Origin: Virgisporangium aurantiacum
GTDB taxonomy: Bacteria; Actinomycetota; Actinomycetes; Mycobacteriales; Micromonosporaceae
Reading direction: 5' to 3'
Length of the DNA: 64,000 nt
NCBI RefSeq assembly: GCF_016863635.1
Contig: NZ_BOPG01000067.1
Span: 62,001-126,000, forward strand
The notes below the pieces were generated by a model, which ran no database searches, was not told the origin of the DNA, and saw only the letters and a list, made by a program, of their open reading frames with translations. Below, one piece after another: positions 28,181-37,867 of this stretch. The position numbers and the translations under genes are program-made. Every line of letters starts with the position of its first letter. Position 1 is the stretch's first letter.

Positions 28181-28216
28181 AATCTTGCGGTGGATGTGAC
28201 AGATCGTAGGAAGTCG

Positions 28217-28246
28217 TTTACTCAATGGTGGTTTCGGGTAGATAAT
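28217..28246 (+). promoter_or_regulatory. Candidate sigma70 promoter for the NTF2-like gene
   Basis: TTTACT at 28217-28222 and GATAAT at 28241-28246 with 18-bp spacing, 35 bp before the ATG at 28281. The AT content here is unusually high for the window. Predicted by eye only. Confidence 0.45.
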
Positions 28247-28280
28247 GCAACCCCCCACCTCTGGTTAGGCGGCATCTCTC

Positions 28281-28649
28281 ATGCGGCACCGGTCAACTCG
28301 GGACATCCTTGACGACCACCTACGCCGGCGGGCCGCCGGCGACCTCGACGGCGATCTCCTGGCAAACTACGCACCCGATGTGATCGTGCTCCACCCCGAC
28401 GGCGAGGCCTTCGGTCACGACGGTGTCCGCTGGGTGGCCGACCGGCTGTCCCGCTACCAGAGCGACAGCGAGTTCCGGTGCCACCGGGTGCTGACGTCGG
28501 GCGAGATCGGTGTCCTGGAGTGGTCCGGGCGCGGCGGGCGCACCGACACGATGACGATCGAGGCGACGGAGTCCTTCGTGATGCGCGAGGGGCTGATCGC
28601 CGCGCAGACGCTGACGTACGTCACGGCCTACACGGCCACCGCCGCATAA
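28281..28649 (+). CDS. NTF2/SnoaL-like protein
   Basis: 122-residue protein with the SnoaL/NTF2-like cone fold pattern: an N-terminal helix (RDILDDHLRRRAAGDLDGDLL), YAPDVIVLHPDGEAFGHDGVR, then strands ending in LTYVTAYT. Members of this fold include isomerases, dehydratases and pure ligand-binding proteins. Catalytic residues cannot be assigned. It has its own promoter-like sequence and is convergent with the next gene across 13 bp. Confidence 0.75.
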   Translation: MRHRSTRDILDDHLRRRAAGDLDGDLLANYAPDVIVLHPDGEAFGHDGVRWVADRLSRYQSDSEFRCHRVLTSGEIGVLEWSGRGGRTDTMTIEATESFVMREGLIAAQTLTYVTAYTATAA

Positions 28650-28662
28650 TTCCGCCCACCCG

Positions 28663-29592
28663 TCAGATCCGGGCGCCGTCGTCGAAGTCGTCGTCGTCCT
28701 CGTCGTCGCCGGGGCGCAGGCGCCAGATCAGGGTCCCGAACCCGGCCACGATGAGGCCGAACGCGAGCACGAGCACCGTGTTGCGGGCCAGCGGCAGCAG
28801 ATCGGGCCACACGAACAGCAGCAGGCCGCCCACGATCGCGGCGACGCTCAACGCGGCCGCGGCCGAGATCCGGGGCAGCGGCGGTGCCGGCGGCGGCGTG
28901 TAGCCCTCGTCGTCCTCGTCGACGTCGGGCAGCGTCGCGCCGAACGTGTCCAGGGCGTCGAGGAGCGACGGCTCGGGCTCGTCCACGCGCGGCCGCGGCT
29001 CGGCGTTCGGGTCGATCCTGGGCAGCAGTCGCGGCTCGCCGAGGGTCAACGTCGGGGTGACGTCGGGGTCGGCGGTCAGGTGGTACCCGGCGACGATGGC
29101 GGCCCACGCCGAGTCGACGTCGGGCTCGCCCGGGTCACCCGCCCGGCCGGGCGGCTTCGGATCGGTACGGCGCCGCTGGTGGCGGCGGGACTGGTCGCGG
29201 CGGCGGTGGGTGGGGTCCTCGGACACCTCGGGCTCGGCCGTGGGCGTCTCCTGGGCGGTGCCCGTCTCCTCGGTCTCCGCCCCGGCCTCGGCCGGTTCGG
29301 CCGCGGGCTGGCCGCTGCCACGCTCCGCCTGGCCGCTGCCGCGCTCTACAGCCTGCTCCGCGGCCTGCTCGGCCGTGACCCGCCGGACGAAGCCGCGCGC
29401 CGTCTCGACGTGCTCCCGGTCGACGAACAGCCGGTCGGTCGGGCGGGCGGGCAGGCTCGTGGTGCGCGTGATCGGGTGCAGGTCGGTCGACGGCTGCAGG
29501 TACGCCGCGATCCCGCGGGCACCGAGCACGTCGAGCAGGTGCTCGCCGACCCGCGGATCGATGTCGCCGACCGATTCGTAGGCGGACGCCAT
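28663..29592 (-). CDS. Hypothetical membrane protein with two C-terminal transmembrane segments
   Basis: 309 residues from the ATG at 29592. The N-terminal 75 residues (GDIDPRVGEHLLDVLGARGIAAYLQPS) form a conserved ordered module, resembling the putative DUF2007-like region. A long Glu/Ala/Arg-rich disordered linker follows (80-180). Two membrane helices near 235-255 and 262-282 precede an acidic tail of Asp/Glu residues. Function unknown. It is divergent from the PlsC gene (212 bp between starts). Confidence 0.7.
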   Translation of the reverse strand: MASAYESVGDIDPRVGEHLLDVLGARGIAAYLQPSTDLHPITRTTSLPARPTDRLFVDREHVETARGFVRRVTAEQAAEQAVERGSGQAERGSGQPAAEPAEAGAETEETGTAQETPTAEPEVSEDPTHRRRDQSRRHQRRRTDPKPPGRAGDPGEPDVDSAWAAIVAGYHLTADPDVTPTLTLGEPRLLPRIDPNAEPRPRVDEPEPSLLDALDTFGATLPDVDEDDEGYTPPPAPPLPRISAAAALSVAAIVGGLLLFVWPDLLPLARNTVLVLAFGLIVAGFGTLIWRLRPGDDEDDDDFDDGARI

Positions 29593-29803
29593 CAGCCCGT
29601 TGTCGCGCCGACCACGCCGGCCGCCCGTCGTTGGCACGCCGCGCCACCTCCCGCCGGAATGTTTCAGTCTCGGGAAGAATCCTGACACGTCGGCACCCGT
29701 GGGCGGCAGTGCGAGTGTGTGCCGCGCGTTGCTGTGAGGTATTCCAGATCCGTAGGCTCTGTGTCGCCGGGTGTACCGGTGTGCGGCGGGTGGAAGGACG
29801 AGC

Positions 29804-30517
29804 ATGCTCTACTGGCTGCTCAAGTACGTGATTCTGGGTCCTCTGCTGAAGCTGGTCTTCCGGCCGCAGGTCGAGGGCCGCGACAACGTTCCCGACGGCG
29901 GGCCGGCGATAATCGCCAGCAACCACCTGTCGTTCTCCGACTCGATCTTCATGCCGCTCATGGTCAAACGGCGGGTCACGTTCGTGGCCAAACAGGAGTA
30001 TTTCACCGGTAAGGGTCTCAAGGGCTGGCTGACGAAGATGTTCTTCGTGGGCACCGGCTGCATCCCGGTCGACCGGTCGGGTGGCCGGGCCGCCCAGGCG
30101 GCGATCGACACCGGAATGCGGGTGCTGCGCGAGGGGAACATCTTCGGCATCTATCCGGAGGGCACCCGCTCGCCCGACGGCCGGCTGTACCGGGGCAAGA
30201 CCGGGGTGGCCCGGATGGCGCTGGAGAGCGGCGCGCCGGTGATCCCCGTCGCCATGCTCAACTCCGACGAGATTCAGCCGACCGGGCAGATCATTCCGAA
30301 CCTTCGGCGGCCGAAGATCGTGTTCGGGCGTCCGCTGGACTTCTCCCGCTACCACGGCATGTCGGGCGACCGCTTCATCGAACGCGCGGTGACCGACGAG
30401 ATCATGTACGAGCTGATGCAGCTGTCGGGCCGCGAGTACATCGACATCTACGCCCAGAAGGCGAAGACCGCCGCGCCGACGACCCCCGACCCGGAACCCG
30501 CGGCCGCCGCGGCTTAG
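29804..30517 (+). CDS. 1-acyl-sn-glycerol-3-phosphate acyltransferase (PlsC family)
   Basis: 237-residue membrane-associated acyltransferase forming phosphatidic acid or a related acylated lipid. The catalytic HX4D motif is His41-Asp46 (NHLSFSD); the substrate motif EGTR is at 119-122 in YPEGTRSPDG; GCIPVDRSGGRA is block II. A hydrophobic N-terminus may dip into the membrane. Matches the position of M. tuberculosis Rv2182c (from memory). Its TAG shares four bases with the stop of the convergent cyclase gene. Confidence 0.88.
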   Translation: MLYWLLKYVILGPLLKLVFRPQVEGRDNVPDGGPAIIASNHLSFSDSIFMPLMVKRRVTFVAKQEYFTGKGLKGWLTKMFFVGTGCIPVDRSGGRAAQAAIDTGMRVLREGNIFGIYPEGTRSPDGRLYRGKTGVARMALESGAPVIPVAMLNSDEIQPTGQIIPNLRRPKIVFGRPLDFSRYHGMSGDRFIERAVTDEIMYELMQLSGREYIDIYAQKAKTAAPTTPDPEPAAAAA

Positions 30518-33500
30518 AGGCCGGCGATCCGGAGCAGGCCGGGCACCTCGTGGTGGCGGGCGAACTCGCGTAGCTCGGTGGCCACCGCGGTCAGGGCCGG
30601 GTCGGCCTTCACCGCGGCGGCGAGCGACAGGATCCGGTTGGTCTGGTTCGGGATCTCGCTGTAGATCTCGGCCGCCGCCAGGTGCAGGGCCGCCGCCCGG
30701 GCCGGGTCGCCGTCAGCCGCCGCCACCGCGCCGGTGACCCCGCGCAACGCCGCGTCGACCCACAGGGTGCGGTGCGGCACCTCGGTCAGCAGCTCGCGCA
30801 GCGCCACCGCGGCCGGCCGCCCGATCAGGACCGCCGTGTGCGCGGCCGCGTGCAGCCACTCGCCGCTCGCGATCGTCCGGATCTTCTGCCAGCTCTCGCC
30901 CAGCTCGGCGAGCACGTTCCGGGCCACCTCGCGCCGGCCGCGGAGGGCGTGGCACAGGGCGGCCTGGCCCAGCCCGGTCCACAGGAGCCGGTGGAACCCG
31001 CTGCGCCGGCCGACGGCGACGAGCTCGTCGATGGCCTCGTCGGGCACGTCGTCGCCGCGTAGCAGCCGCATCCAGCGGGACACGCCGAGGCTGTGCAGAT
31101 CCCAGGTGGGTGCACCGGCCTCGTCGACGGCGGCCAGCAGCTCCGTCCAGTCGCCGGAGAAGTAGGCCTCCTGCGCGACGGGGAGGTACCCGGTGACGAG
31201 CATATTCCCGCCGGGCCCGCTCGCCAGGCCCTCCTCGCGCACCGCCTTCGACGCCGGCCAGTCGCCCTCCTCCATCAGCGTGTAGGAGAGGTTGCGGGCG
31301 ACCCGGGGCAGGGCGAGCAGGCGCTGCTGGCGGCACAGGTCCATCACGGACTGCAGCTCGGCCAGCCCGCGGCGGTCGCCCGCCTGGTACTGCGCGGTGC
31401 CGATGGTGATCCGGGCGTTGGCGGCCGCCTCGACCAGCCGGAGCTGCGACGCGATCTCCGCGGCCGCGCCGGCGGCGGCGATCGCCGGACCGTCCTCGAG
31501 GTTGAGCATGTGCAGCCGGCCGAGTTCGGCGTACGCGTCGGCCTTCTCCGGTGTGTCGGGCAGGTCGTCGAACAGCTCGACGGCGCGGTCGAGGCAGGCG
31601 AGGCCGGTGGTGCGGTCGGCCCGCAGCCAGGCCGCCTGGCCGAGCAGCGTCCAGGCGCGGGCGGCGCCGCTCTGCTCGCCGGCCTGCTGCAACCGGTCGG
31701 CCACCGCCGACAGCCGGTCGACGCCGCCGGACGCGAGGAAGGCGTCACCGTCGGCGTAGAAGGCGATCTCGGCGGCGAGCAGTTCGATCCGCAGCCGCTC
31801 GGCCCGCGGGGTGGCGTCGTCGCACAGCACCCGGGCCCGCTCGGCCTGCGCGGCGGCGGTGTCGAGCGCCCGCAACGCGTAGGCCCGGCGGGCGGCCCGG
31901 TACAGGGCCGACCGGGCTGCCGGCGCGTAACGCACGGCGTCGCTGCCCAGCGTGCGGGCGATCTCGTAGGCGGTGAACCGGTGGTGGGCGAGCACCTCGG
32001 CGAGGTCGGTGTCGCGGCTGGACGCGATGCGGTCGAGCCAGTCGCCGGTGCGCTTGTGCCGCGCGACCCGCTCGCTGCGGGGCAGCCGCTGGTAGCAGAC
32101 GTCGCGGACGAGCAGGTGGCCGAACCGGTACTCCAGCTGGCCCTCCATCGTGGAGGTCTCCTGCTCGTGCACCAGGTCGCGCTGTTCCAGCCGGCGCAGC
32201 GTCCGCTCGATGGCCTCGACCGGGCGGCCAAGCGCCGCCGCGACCGCGCCCGGCCAGAACTGCATGCCCACGACGGCGGCCGCCTGGAGAACGGCCCGGT
32301 CGGCGGCGTCGAGGAGGTCGACCCGGTTCGCGATCACCGCGTGCACGCTGTCGGGCATGGGCAGCGGCGCCGCGTCGCCGAGCGGGACGGTCGGCCGCAG
32401 CGCGCCCTGCTCGATCAGCATGCGGGTGTACTCGTGCGCGTAGAGCGGGTTGCCGTCGGCCAGTTCGACCAGCGGCTCCAGCGACTCGGGGGAGTAGGTC
32501 GCCTTGCCGAGCAGGTGCGCGTACATGGTGGCGATCTCCTGGTCGCGCAGCGGCGGCAGGGTGATCGTCAGGGCGCCGGAGATCGTGTTCGACCAGCCGG
32601 GATTGCGCTCCGCGAGCTCCGGCCGGGCCGTCGCGAGCAGCAGCAACGGGACGTCGCGGATCGAGGCGCCCAGCAGGTCGACGAAGCGCAGCATCGAGTC
32701 GTCGGCCCAGTGCAGGTCCTCGATCACCAGCACGGTCGGCTGGCGGGCGGCGAGCGCGCCGACGAACCGGCGCCACGCCGACTCGGCCTCCTCGGCGGCG
32801 AGCTGCGAGCCGGGCAGGCCGACGAGCGGGCCGATCGCGTCGCTGAGCCGGGCCGCCTCGGCCGGGCCGACCAGGTCCTCCAGCGCGTCGTCGAGGCGCG
32901 AGCGGGCGGTGCCGGCCGAGTCGGAGTCGAGGATCGACGCGTGCGCCTTGACGATGTCGGCCAGCGCCGAGTACGTCACGTTCTCGCCGAACGGCGGGCA
33001 GCGGCCGGTGTACCAGACGACCGGGTCGACGCCGGAGAGGCGCTGACTGTGCTGGTACAACTCGCGCACCAGCCGGCTCTTGCCGATGCCGGCGTGCCCG
33101 AGCACGGTGACCACCTGCGGGACGCGATCGGCGACCGCCCGGTCGAGCGCGTTGACCAGCATGGACAGCTCGTGGGTGCGGTTCACCAGCGGCGTCGCGC
33201 CGATCTCCCGGTCGGGGTGCACCCGCTGCATCGGCGCGATCGCCAGCCACACCTCGGTGGGTTGGCTGCGCCCGCGCAGCGTCACCGGTGGCTGGGCGGC
33301 ATACCGGATGACGCTCTTGGTGGCGGCGTAGGTGGCCCCGCTGACCAGCACCCCGCCGGGCGGCGCGACCGACTGCAGCCGGGCGGCGATGTTGACCACG
33401 TCGCCGGCCACGATGGCCTGGCCGCCGTCGCGTGCGGCGGCCACGTCGACCAGGGCCTCGCCGGTGGTGACGCCCACCCGGCAGCGCAGCCCGCCATCGG

Positions 33501-33945
33501 CGTACCGGTCGAGCACCCGCTGCAACTCCAGCCCCGCGCGGACGCACTTCACGGCGTCGGTCTCGGTGGCCACCGGCGCGCCGAACAGCGCCATCACGGC
33601 GTCACCGATGTACTTCTCCACGACGCCGCCGTACTGCGTGATCACCCGGCGCGCGGCGGCGAAGAACGCCGTCTGCAGGTCGCGTACCTGCTCGGGATCG
33701 GTGCGCTCGACGTACGGGGTGAAGTCGATCAGGTCGACGAACAGCACGGAGACGCGGCGCCGGTCCTCCGACCGGGTCGTTTCGTTGCTCGCGACGCGGG
33801 TACCACAACCGGTGCAGAAGGAGGCGTCGGCAGCGAGCGGACGCCCGCACTGGGAGCAGGCGCGCGGCAGCGCGGAACCGCAACCGCCGCAGAACCGGTC
33901 ATCGGCGGCTGACGGTCGGCCGCACCGCGGGCACGCCGTACCGAT
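30514..33945 (-). CDS. Zinc-ribbon class III adenylate cyclase with AAA-type ATPase and TPR-like region; apparent AUC start
   Basis: Signalling giant of about 1143 residues. Two zinc ribbons open it (CPRCGRP...FCGGCG, CSQCGRP...FCTGCG). The class III cyclase domain (about 65-240) has both metal Asp (VDLIDFT, YIGDAVMA), the substrate Lys in EKYIGD and the transition-state Asn/Arg in GDVVNIAARLQ. An ATPase (P-loop GHAGIGKS, Walker B VIEDLHWADD) and a long TPR-like C-terminus follow, as in LuxR/MalT-type multidomain cyclases. The frame upstream of a GTG at 33747 is open and encodes both ribbons but has no ATG, GTG or TTG. AAGGAGG (33953-33959) sits 7 bases before ATC at 33943-33945, the best start. 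No DNA-binding domain was seen. Confidence 0.88.
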   Translation of the reverse strand: MGTACPRCGRPSAADDRFCGGCGSALPRACSQCGRPLAADASFCTGCGTRVASNETTRSEDRRRVSVLFVDLIDFTPYVERTDPEQVRDLQTAFFAAARRVITQYGGVVEKYIGDAVMALFGAPVATETDAVKCVRAGLELQRVLDRYADGGLRCRVGVTTGEALVDVAAARDGGQAIVAGDVVNIAARLQSVAPPGGVLVSGATYAATKSVIRYAAQPPVTLRGRSQPTEVWLAIAPMQRVHPDREIGATPLVNRTHELSMLVNALDRAVADRVPQVVTVLGHAGIGKSRLVRELYQHSQRLSGVDPVVWYTGRCPPFGENVTYSALADIVKAHASILDSDSAGTARSRLDDALEDLVGPAEAARLSDAIGPLVGLPGSQLAAEEAESAWRRFVGALAARQPTVLVIEDLHWADDSMLRFVDLLGASIRDVPLLLLATARPELAERNPGWSNTISGALTITLPPLRDQEIATMYAHLLGKATYSPESLEPLVELADGNPLYAHEYTRMLIEQGALRPTVPLGDAAPLPMPDSVHAVIANRVDLLDAADRAVLQAAAVVGMQFWPGAVAAALGRPVEAIERTLRRLEQRDLVHEQETSTMEGQLEYRFGHLLVRDVCYQRLPRSERVARHKRTGDWLDRIASSRDTDLAEVLAHHRFTAYEIARTLGSDAVRYAPAARSALYRAARRAYALRALDTAAAQAERARVLCDDATPRAERLRIELLAAEIAFYADGDAFLASGGVDRLSAVADRLQQAGEQSGAARAWTLLGQAAWLRADRTTGLACLDRAVELFDDLPDTPEKADAYAELGRLHMLNLEDGPAIAAAGAAAEIASQLRLVEAAANARITIGTAQYQAGDRRGLAELQSVMDLCRQQRLLALPRVARNLSYTLMEEGDWPASKAVREEGLASGPGGNMLVTGYLPVAQEAYFSGDWTELLAAVDEAGAPTWDLHSLGVSRWMRLLRGDDVPDEAIDELVAVGRRSGFHRLLWTGLGQAALCHALRGRREVARNVLAELGESWQKIRTIASGEWLHAAAHTAVLIGRPAAVALRELLTEVPHRTLWVDAALRGVTGAVAAADGDPARAAALHLAAAEIYSEIPNQTNRILSLAAAVKADPALTAVATELREFARHHEVPGLLRIAGL

Positions 33946-33959
33946 GGCCGTTCCTCCTT
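33946..33959 (-). promoter_or_regulatory. Strong Shine-Dalgarno deciding an ATC start
   Basis: On the minus strand, AAGGAGG followed by 7 bases and then ATC (33945-33943). An in-frame TAA lies ten codons upstream of the ATC, and no ATG, GTG or TTG lies in frame until 33747. The site argues strongly for initiation here rather than inside the cyclase domain. Confidence 0.6.
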
Positions 33960-34108
33960 GAGTCCGTAGGTCGGGTTATGGTCAGTATCGTTACCTTTGC
34001 ACCGCCTGTTCGCCAGCCCGTCTCATACGCGACACTGTCACGAAGCGGCATGTATCAGTAGCCGTTCGGTCGCTACAGTTCGGCTTAATGGACGAGGGAG
34101 GGTGAGCG

Positions 34109-34288
34109 ATGGTCGCGGTTCGCCTGGCACGGGGATGGGTGGGATACGGCGGCTCGGTGCACCGGGCCGGCGATTTCGTCGACGTCGATGCGATCACGCT
34201 CGCGAAACTCGAGGCGTGCGGGGTCGTCACCTGCTGGGAGTCCACCGATTCACCCAGTGATACCGAAAGCTCGGACGAAGACCGCTAG
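34109..34288 (+). CDS. Small hypothetical protein (59 aa)
   Basis: Short reading frame MVAVRLARGWVGYGG...SDEDR with a good ribosome site (GGGAGGG) seven bases before the ATG. The ordered first 45 residues (ITLAKLEACGVVTCWES) end in an acidic Ser/Asp tail. It shares its stop tetranucleotide CTAG with the convergent crp-like gene. Divergent from the cyclase. No family recognised; the ribosome site and fit to the gene spacing support it. Confidence 0.5.
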   Translation: MVAVRLARGWVGYGGSVHRAGDFVDVDAITLAKLEACGVVTCWESTDSPSDTESSDEDR

Positions 34289-34977
34289 CGATCCGTCATT
34301 CCGGCCCGCCGGCGCAGCGCGGGCAGGTCGGTGACCACGATCCGCCGGCCCTCGGTGCGCAGCCACCCGCGGCTGGAGAACGAGCCGATCGCCTGGTTCA
34401 CGCTCTGCCGCGAACCGCCGGCCATCTCGGCCAACTGGCTCTGGTTGAGCTCGATGGTGACCATCGGCGCCGAGCTGTCGCCGGCGAGGCGCACCAGCGT
34501 CTTGGCCACCCGGCCGGGCAGGTCGAGGAACACGTGGTCGGCGTTCTGCTCGGTGAGCCGGCGCACCAGCGCACCGAACGAGCGCATCACCGCGTCGAGG
34601 ATGCGCGGGTTCAGGTGCAGCAGTTCGATGAACGCACCGCGCGACAACGCCAGCGCCGTCGTGTCTTCGATCGCCTCCGCCGACAACGACCTGGGCAGGC
34701 CGTCGAGCAGGGACACCTCGCCCAGCACCTCCGGCGGGCGCATGACGGAGAGCACCGCGCGCTCGCCCGTGGGCGCCGTGCGGAACACCATGATCGCGCC
34801 ACGCCGCAGCACGATCAGCGATTCGCCGGGATCGTTCTCGACGAACAGCAGTTGGCCCTTGCGGTAGGTGCGGGGCACCGCCGCGGCCACGACCCGTTGC
34901 CGGATTTCCGGTTCGAGGGTCGCGAACATGTCGACGCCACTCAGCGCGTCGCCGGGATCCGGCAGCCGAGCCTCCAC
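34285..34977 (-). CDS. Crp/Fnr-family transcription regulator
   Basis: 230-residue regulator. The cyclic-nucleotide-binding beta-roll (about 20-140) contains GEVSLLDGLPRSLSAEAIED in the phosphate-binding cassette position. The C-terminal winged HTH (about 165-220) has the recognition helix SRQSVNQAIGSFSSRGWL. cAMP binding is plausible, since the cassette keeps Arg and Ser (LPRSLSAEA). Its neighbour, across a small gene, encodes a class III cyclase, but no pathway link is shown. ATG or alternative at 34977 precedes a structured intergenic region. Confidence 0.9.
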   Translation of the reverse strand: MEARLPDPGDALSGVDMFATLEPEIRQRVVAAAVPRTYRKGQLLFVENDPGESLIVLRRGAIMVFRTAPTGERAVLSVMRPPEVLGEVSLLDGLPRSLSAEAIEDTTALALSRGAFIELLHLNPRILDAVMRSFGALVRRLTEQNADHVFLDLPGRVAKTLVRLAGDSSAPMVTIELNQSQLAEMAGGSRQSVNQAIGSFSSRGWLRTEGRRIVVTDLPALRRRAGMTDR

Positions 34978-35343
34978 CGGTCCACTCCTCCCCGGCCGTC
35001 TCTAAAGATTTCCAAAAGGTCTGCTACAGATCATGTCGTGGGTGTCGCGGCCTGTACACCCCTTCCGGCGGGTGGCCGACAGAACGTATCTGAGGCAGCC
35101 AGCAGGCTACAGCCAACGGACCGATCGCCGGGGGACGCCACGGCGAGGCATTGATAACGGTCTGGGGCCGGCAACGAAAGGTCCCAGGCGCGCATCAAGC
35201 AGGGTCCGGGTGTGGAGGGCGTCGACGCGGGACGAGGGGGCCGCGTCGGCGCCCGACCCGGCTCGGGACACGCCCACCCACGGGTGGCATCGCCGTAAAC
35301 CGAGTGTGATCGCGGATTCACGTACCAGATAATTTCGCTCGTG
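34978..35343. other. Gene-free, hairpin-rich intergenic region
   Basis: 366 bp between divergent crp-like and phosphotransferase genes. No gene or tRNA was recognised. Several inverted repeats occur: 35162-35186 (CTGGGGCC with GGTCCCAG, one mismatch), 35217-35254 (14-bp stem with one wobble pair), and a short CCACCCACGGGTGG palindrome near 35274-35288. It could be a structured leader for the plus-strand gene. Compared by eye with ydaO-, glycine- and cobalamin-type riboswitches, without a convincing match. Confidence 0.5.
35217..35254. other. Stable hairpin in the crp-phosphotransferase intergenic region
   Basis: Left arm 35217-35230 pairs with 35241-35254 over 14 positions with one G-U-type mismatch, around a 10-base purine-rich loop. 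It is not followed by a T-tract, so it is unlikely to be a simple intrinsic terminator. Function unknown. Confidence 0.6.
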
Positions 35344-36228
35344 ATGGGCATCGACGAGGTTCGCACGCTGCTCCGCACGAGCTGGCACGCCAACGTGATC
35401 TCCTGCACGGTCCTCGACGGCGGCATGAACTCGCTGGCCTGGTTGGTCACCTTGGATGATCGGCGGTGCGTGGCCAAGGCGGTCACGGCCGCGGAGCGGC
35501 GGCCGTTCGAGGCGGGCCTGGCGGCGGCCGAGCACCTGAGCGTCGGTGGGATCGCCGCTGGCCGGCCGATCCGGGCCGCCGACGGGGCGCTCTCGGTGCG
35601 CACCGACCACTCCACCGTCGCCCTGCTCGAGTTCGTACCGGGCCGGCCGCTGGTCCGCGACGACCCGCTCGACCAGCACTGGTGGGGCGACGCGCTGGGG
35701 GCCGCCCACCGGGCGTTGGCCCGCTTCAGCCACGCCGGGCTGTCCCGCTTCCACCTGCTGCGGACCGACGGCCCGCACCTCGCGGTGGAGGACTGGGTGC
35801 GTCCCGCGGTCGCCGACGCCATGGCCGCGATGGCCCGGCTCACGGTGACCGACCAGCTCACCTACGGCACCTCGCACGGCGACCCGTCACCCGACGCGTT
35901 CCGGTTCGACCTCGACACCGGACGCACCGGGATCATCGACTGGGGCTCGGCGGGCAGCGGCCCGCTCATGTACGACATCGCGTCCGCCGTCATGTACGCC
36001 GGCGGGCCGCCGGCCGCCGGCGACCTGATCGAGGCCTACCTGGCGGCCGGGCCGGTCGGCCGCGACGAGCTGGAGGCGACCCTGCCCACGATGCTGCGCT
36101 TCCGGTACGCCGTACAGGCGTTCTACTTCGCCCACCGCATCTGGGTCGACGACCGGCGCGGCATCGACGGACCGGAAGGGAACCTGACGGGCCTTCTGCA
36201 CGCACGAAAGTTCTTCGAGACGGCATAG
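35344..36228 (+). CDS. APH/choline-kinase-like phosphotransferase family protein
   Basis: 294-residue protein kinase-like small-molecule phosphotransferase. The catalytic loop is HGDPSPDAF in place of HGDLHPGN: the Asp base is kept but the Mg-binding Asn five residues later is Ala, with an Asp at the preceding position. The DFG-equivalent IIDWGSAG is intact. Substrate unknown. The ATG at 35344 directly follows an in-frame GTG. It ends 9 bp before the exoribonuclease gene, so the two are likely co-transcribed. Confidence 0.78.
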   Translation: MGIDEVRTLLRTSWHANVISCTVLDGGMNSLAWLVTLDDRRCVAKAVTAAERRPFEAGLAAAEHLSVGGIAAGRPIRAADGALSVRTDHSTVALLEFVPGRPLVRDDPLDQHWWGDALGAAHRALARFSHAGLSRFHLLRTDGPHLAVEDWVRPAVADAMAAMARLTVTDQLTYGTSHGDPSPDAFRFDLDTGRTGIIDWGSAGSGPLMYDIASAVMYAGGPPAAGDLIEAYLAAGPVGRDELEATLPTMLRFRYAVQAFYFAHRIWVDDRRGIDGPEGNLTGLLHARKFFETA

Positions 36229-36237
36229 TGGACCCCG

Positions 36238-36738
36238 ATGCCGTACCGATACTTCTACGACTGCGAGTTCATCGAGGACGGCCACCTGATCGACCTGGTG
36301 TCGATCGGGATGGTCGACGAGCGTGGGCGCGAGTTCTACGCCGTCAGCACCGAGTTCGACGACAGCCGTGCCCTGCCGTGGGTGCGCCGCAACGTGCTCG
36401 ACAAGCTGCCCTCGCCGGCCGACCGCGCCTGGCGGTCGCGCGAACGGATCCGCGAGGACATCTACGCGTTCATGACCGAACCGGGCGAAGAGATCGAGCT
36501 CTGGGCCTGGTACGCGGCCTACGACCACGTGGCGCTCGCCCAGCTCTGGGGCGCCATGCCGGCCCTGCCCCGGGAGATCCCCCGGTACACGAAGGACCTG
36601 CGCCAACGCTGGGACGACCTGGGTCAACCGCCGCTGCCGACGGCCACCGGACGGCACGACGCCCTGGTGGACGCCCGACACAACCTGATGCGCTGGAACG
36701 CGATGGAGGAATCCGCCGCCGGGCGGAGTCTTCGGTAG
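36238..36738 (+). CDS. 3'-5' exoribonuclease, Rv2179c type (DEDD superfamily)
   Basis: 166-residue RNase H-fold exonuclease. The first catalytic pair is in FYDCEFIEDG; a second Asp lies in WYAAYDHVAL; and the C-terminal HDALVDARHNL supplies His/Asp of the DEDDh motif. M. tuberculosis Rv2179c is the characterised member and also lies in the pknL-plsC neighbourhood (from memory). Likely trims RNA 3' ends. ATG at 36238. Confidence 0.9.
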   Translation: MPYRYFYDCEFIEDGHLIDLVSIGMVDERGREFYAVSTEFDDSRALPWVRRNVLDKLPSPADRAWRSRERIREDIYAFMTEPGEEIELWAWYAAYDHVALAQLWGAMPALPREIPRYTKDLRQRWDDLGQPPLPTATGRHDALVDARHNLMRWNAMEESAAGRSLR

Positions 36739-36830
36739 CGATATGGTTTCGCCCGGACCTTAAGCGCCGCAGGCACTGTCGCCGCGAGCCGGCGCCTCTT
36801 CACAAAATTCAGAATGCGGAAGGAATCAGC

Positions 36831-37859
<1,029 letters not shown>

Positions 37860-37867
37860 GAGTTTCG

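Noticed and set aside
31093..33912. A 939-codon open frame on the plus strand opposite the cyclase gene
   Set aside because: Arg/Gly/Ala-rich with no family resemblance; it is an antisense shadow of the well-supported cyclase in 72% GC DNA.
34978..35343. A riboswitch (ydaO, glycine or cobalamin type)
   Set aside because: Isolated resemblances to conserved bases but no complete core was found by eye.
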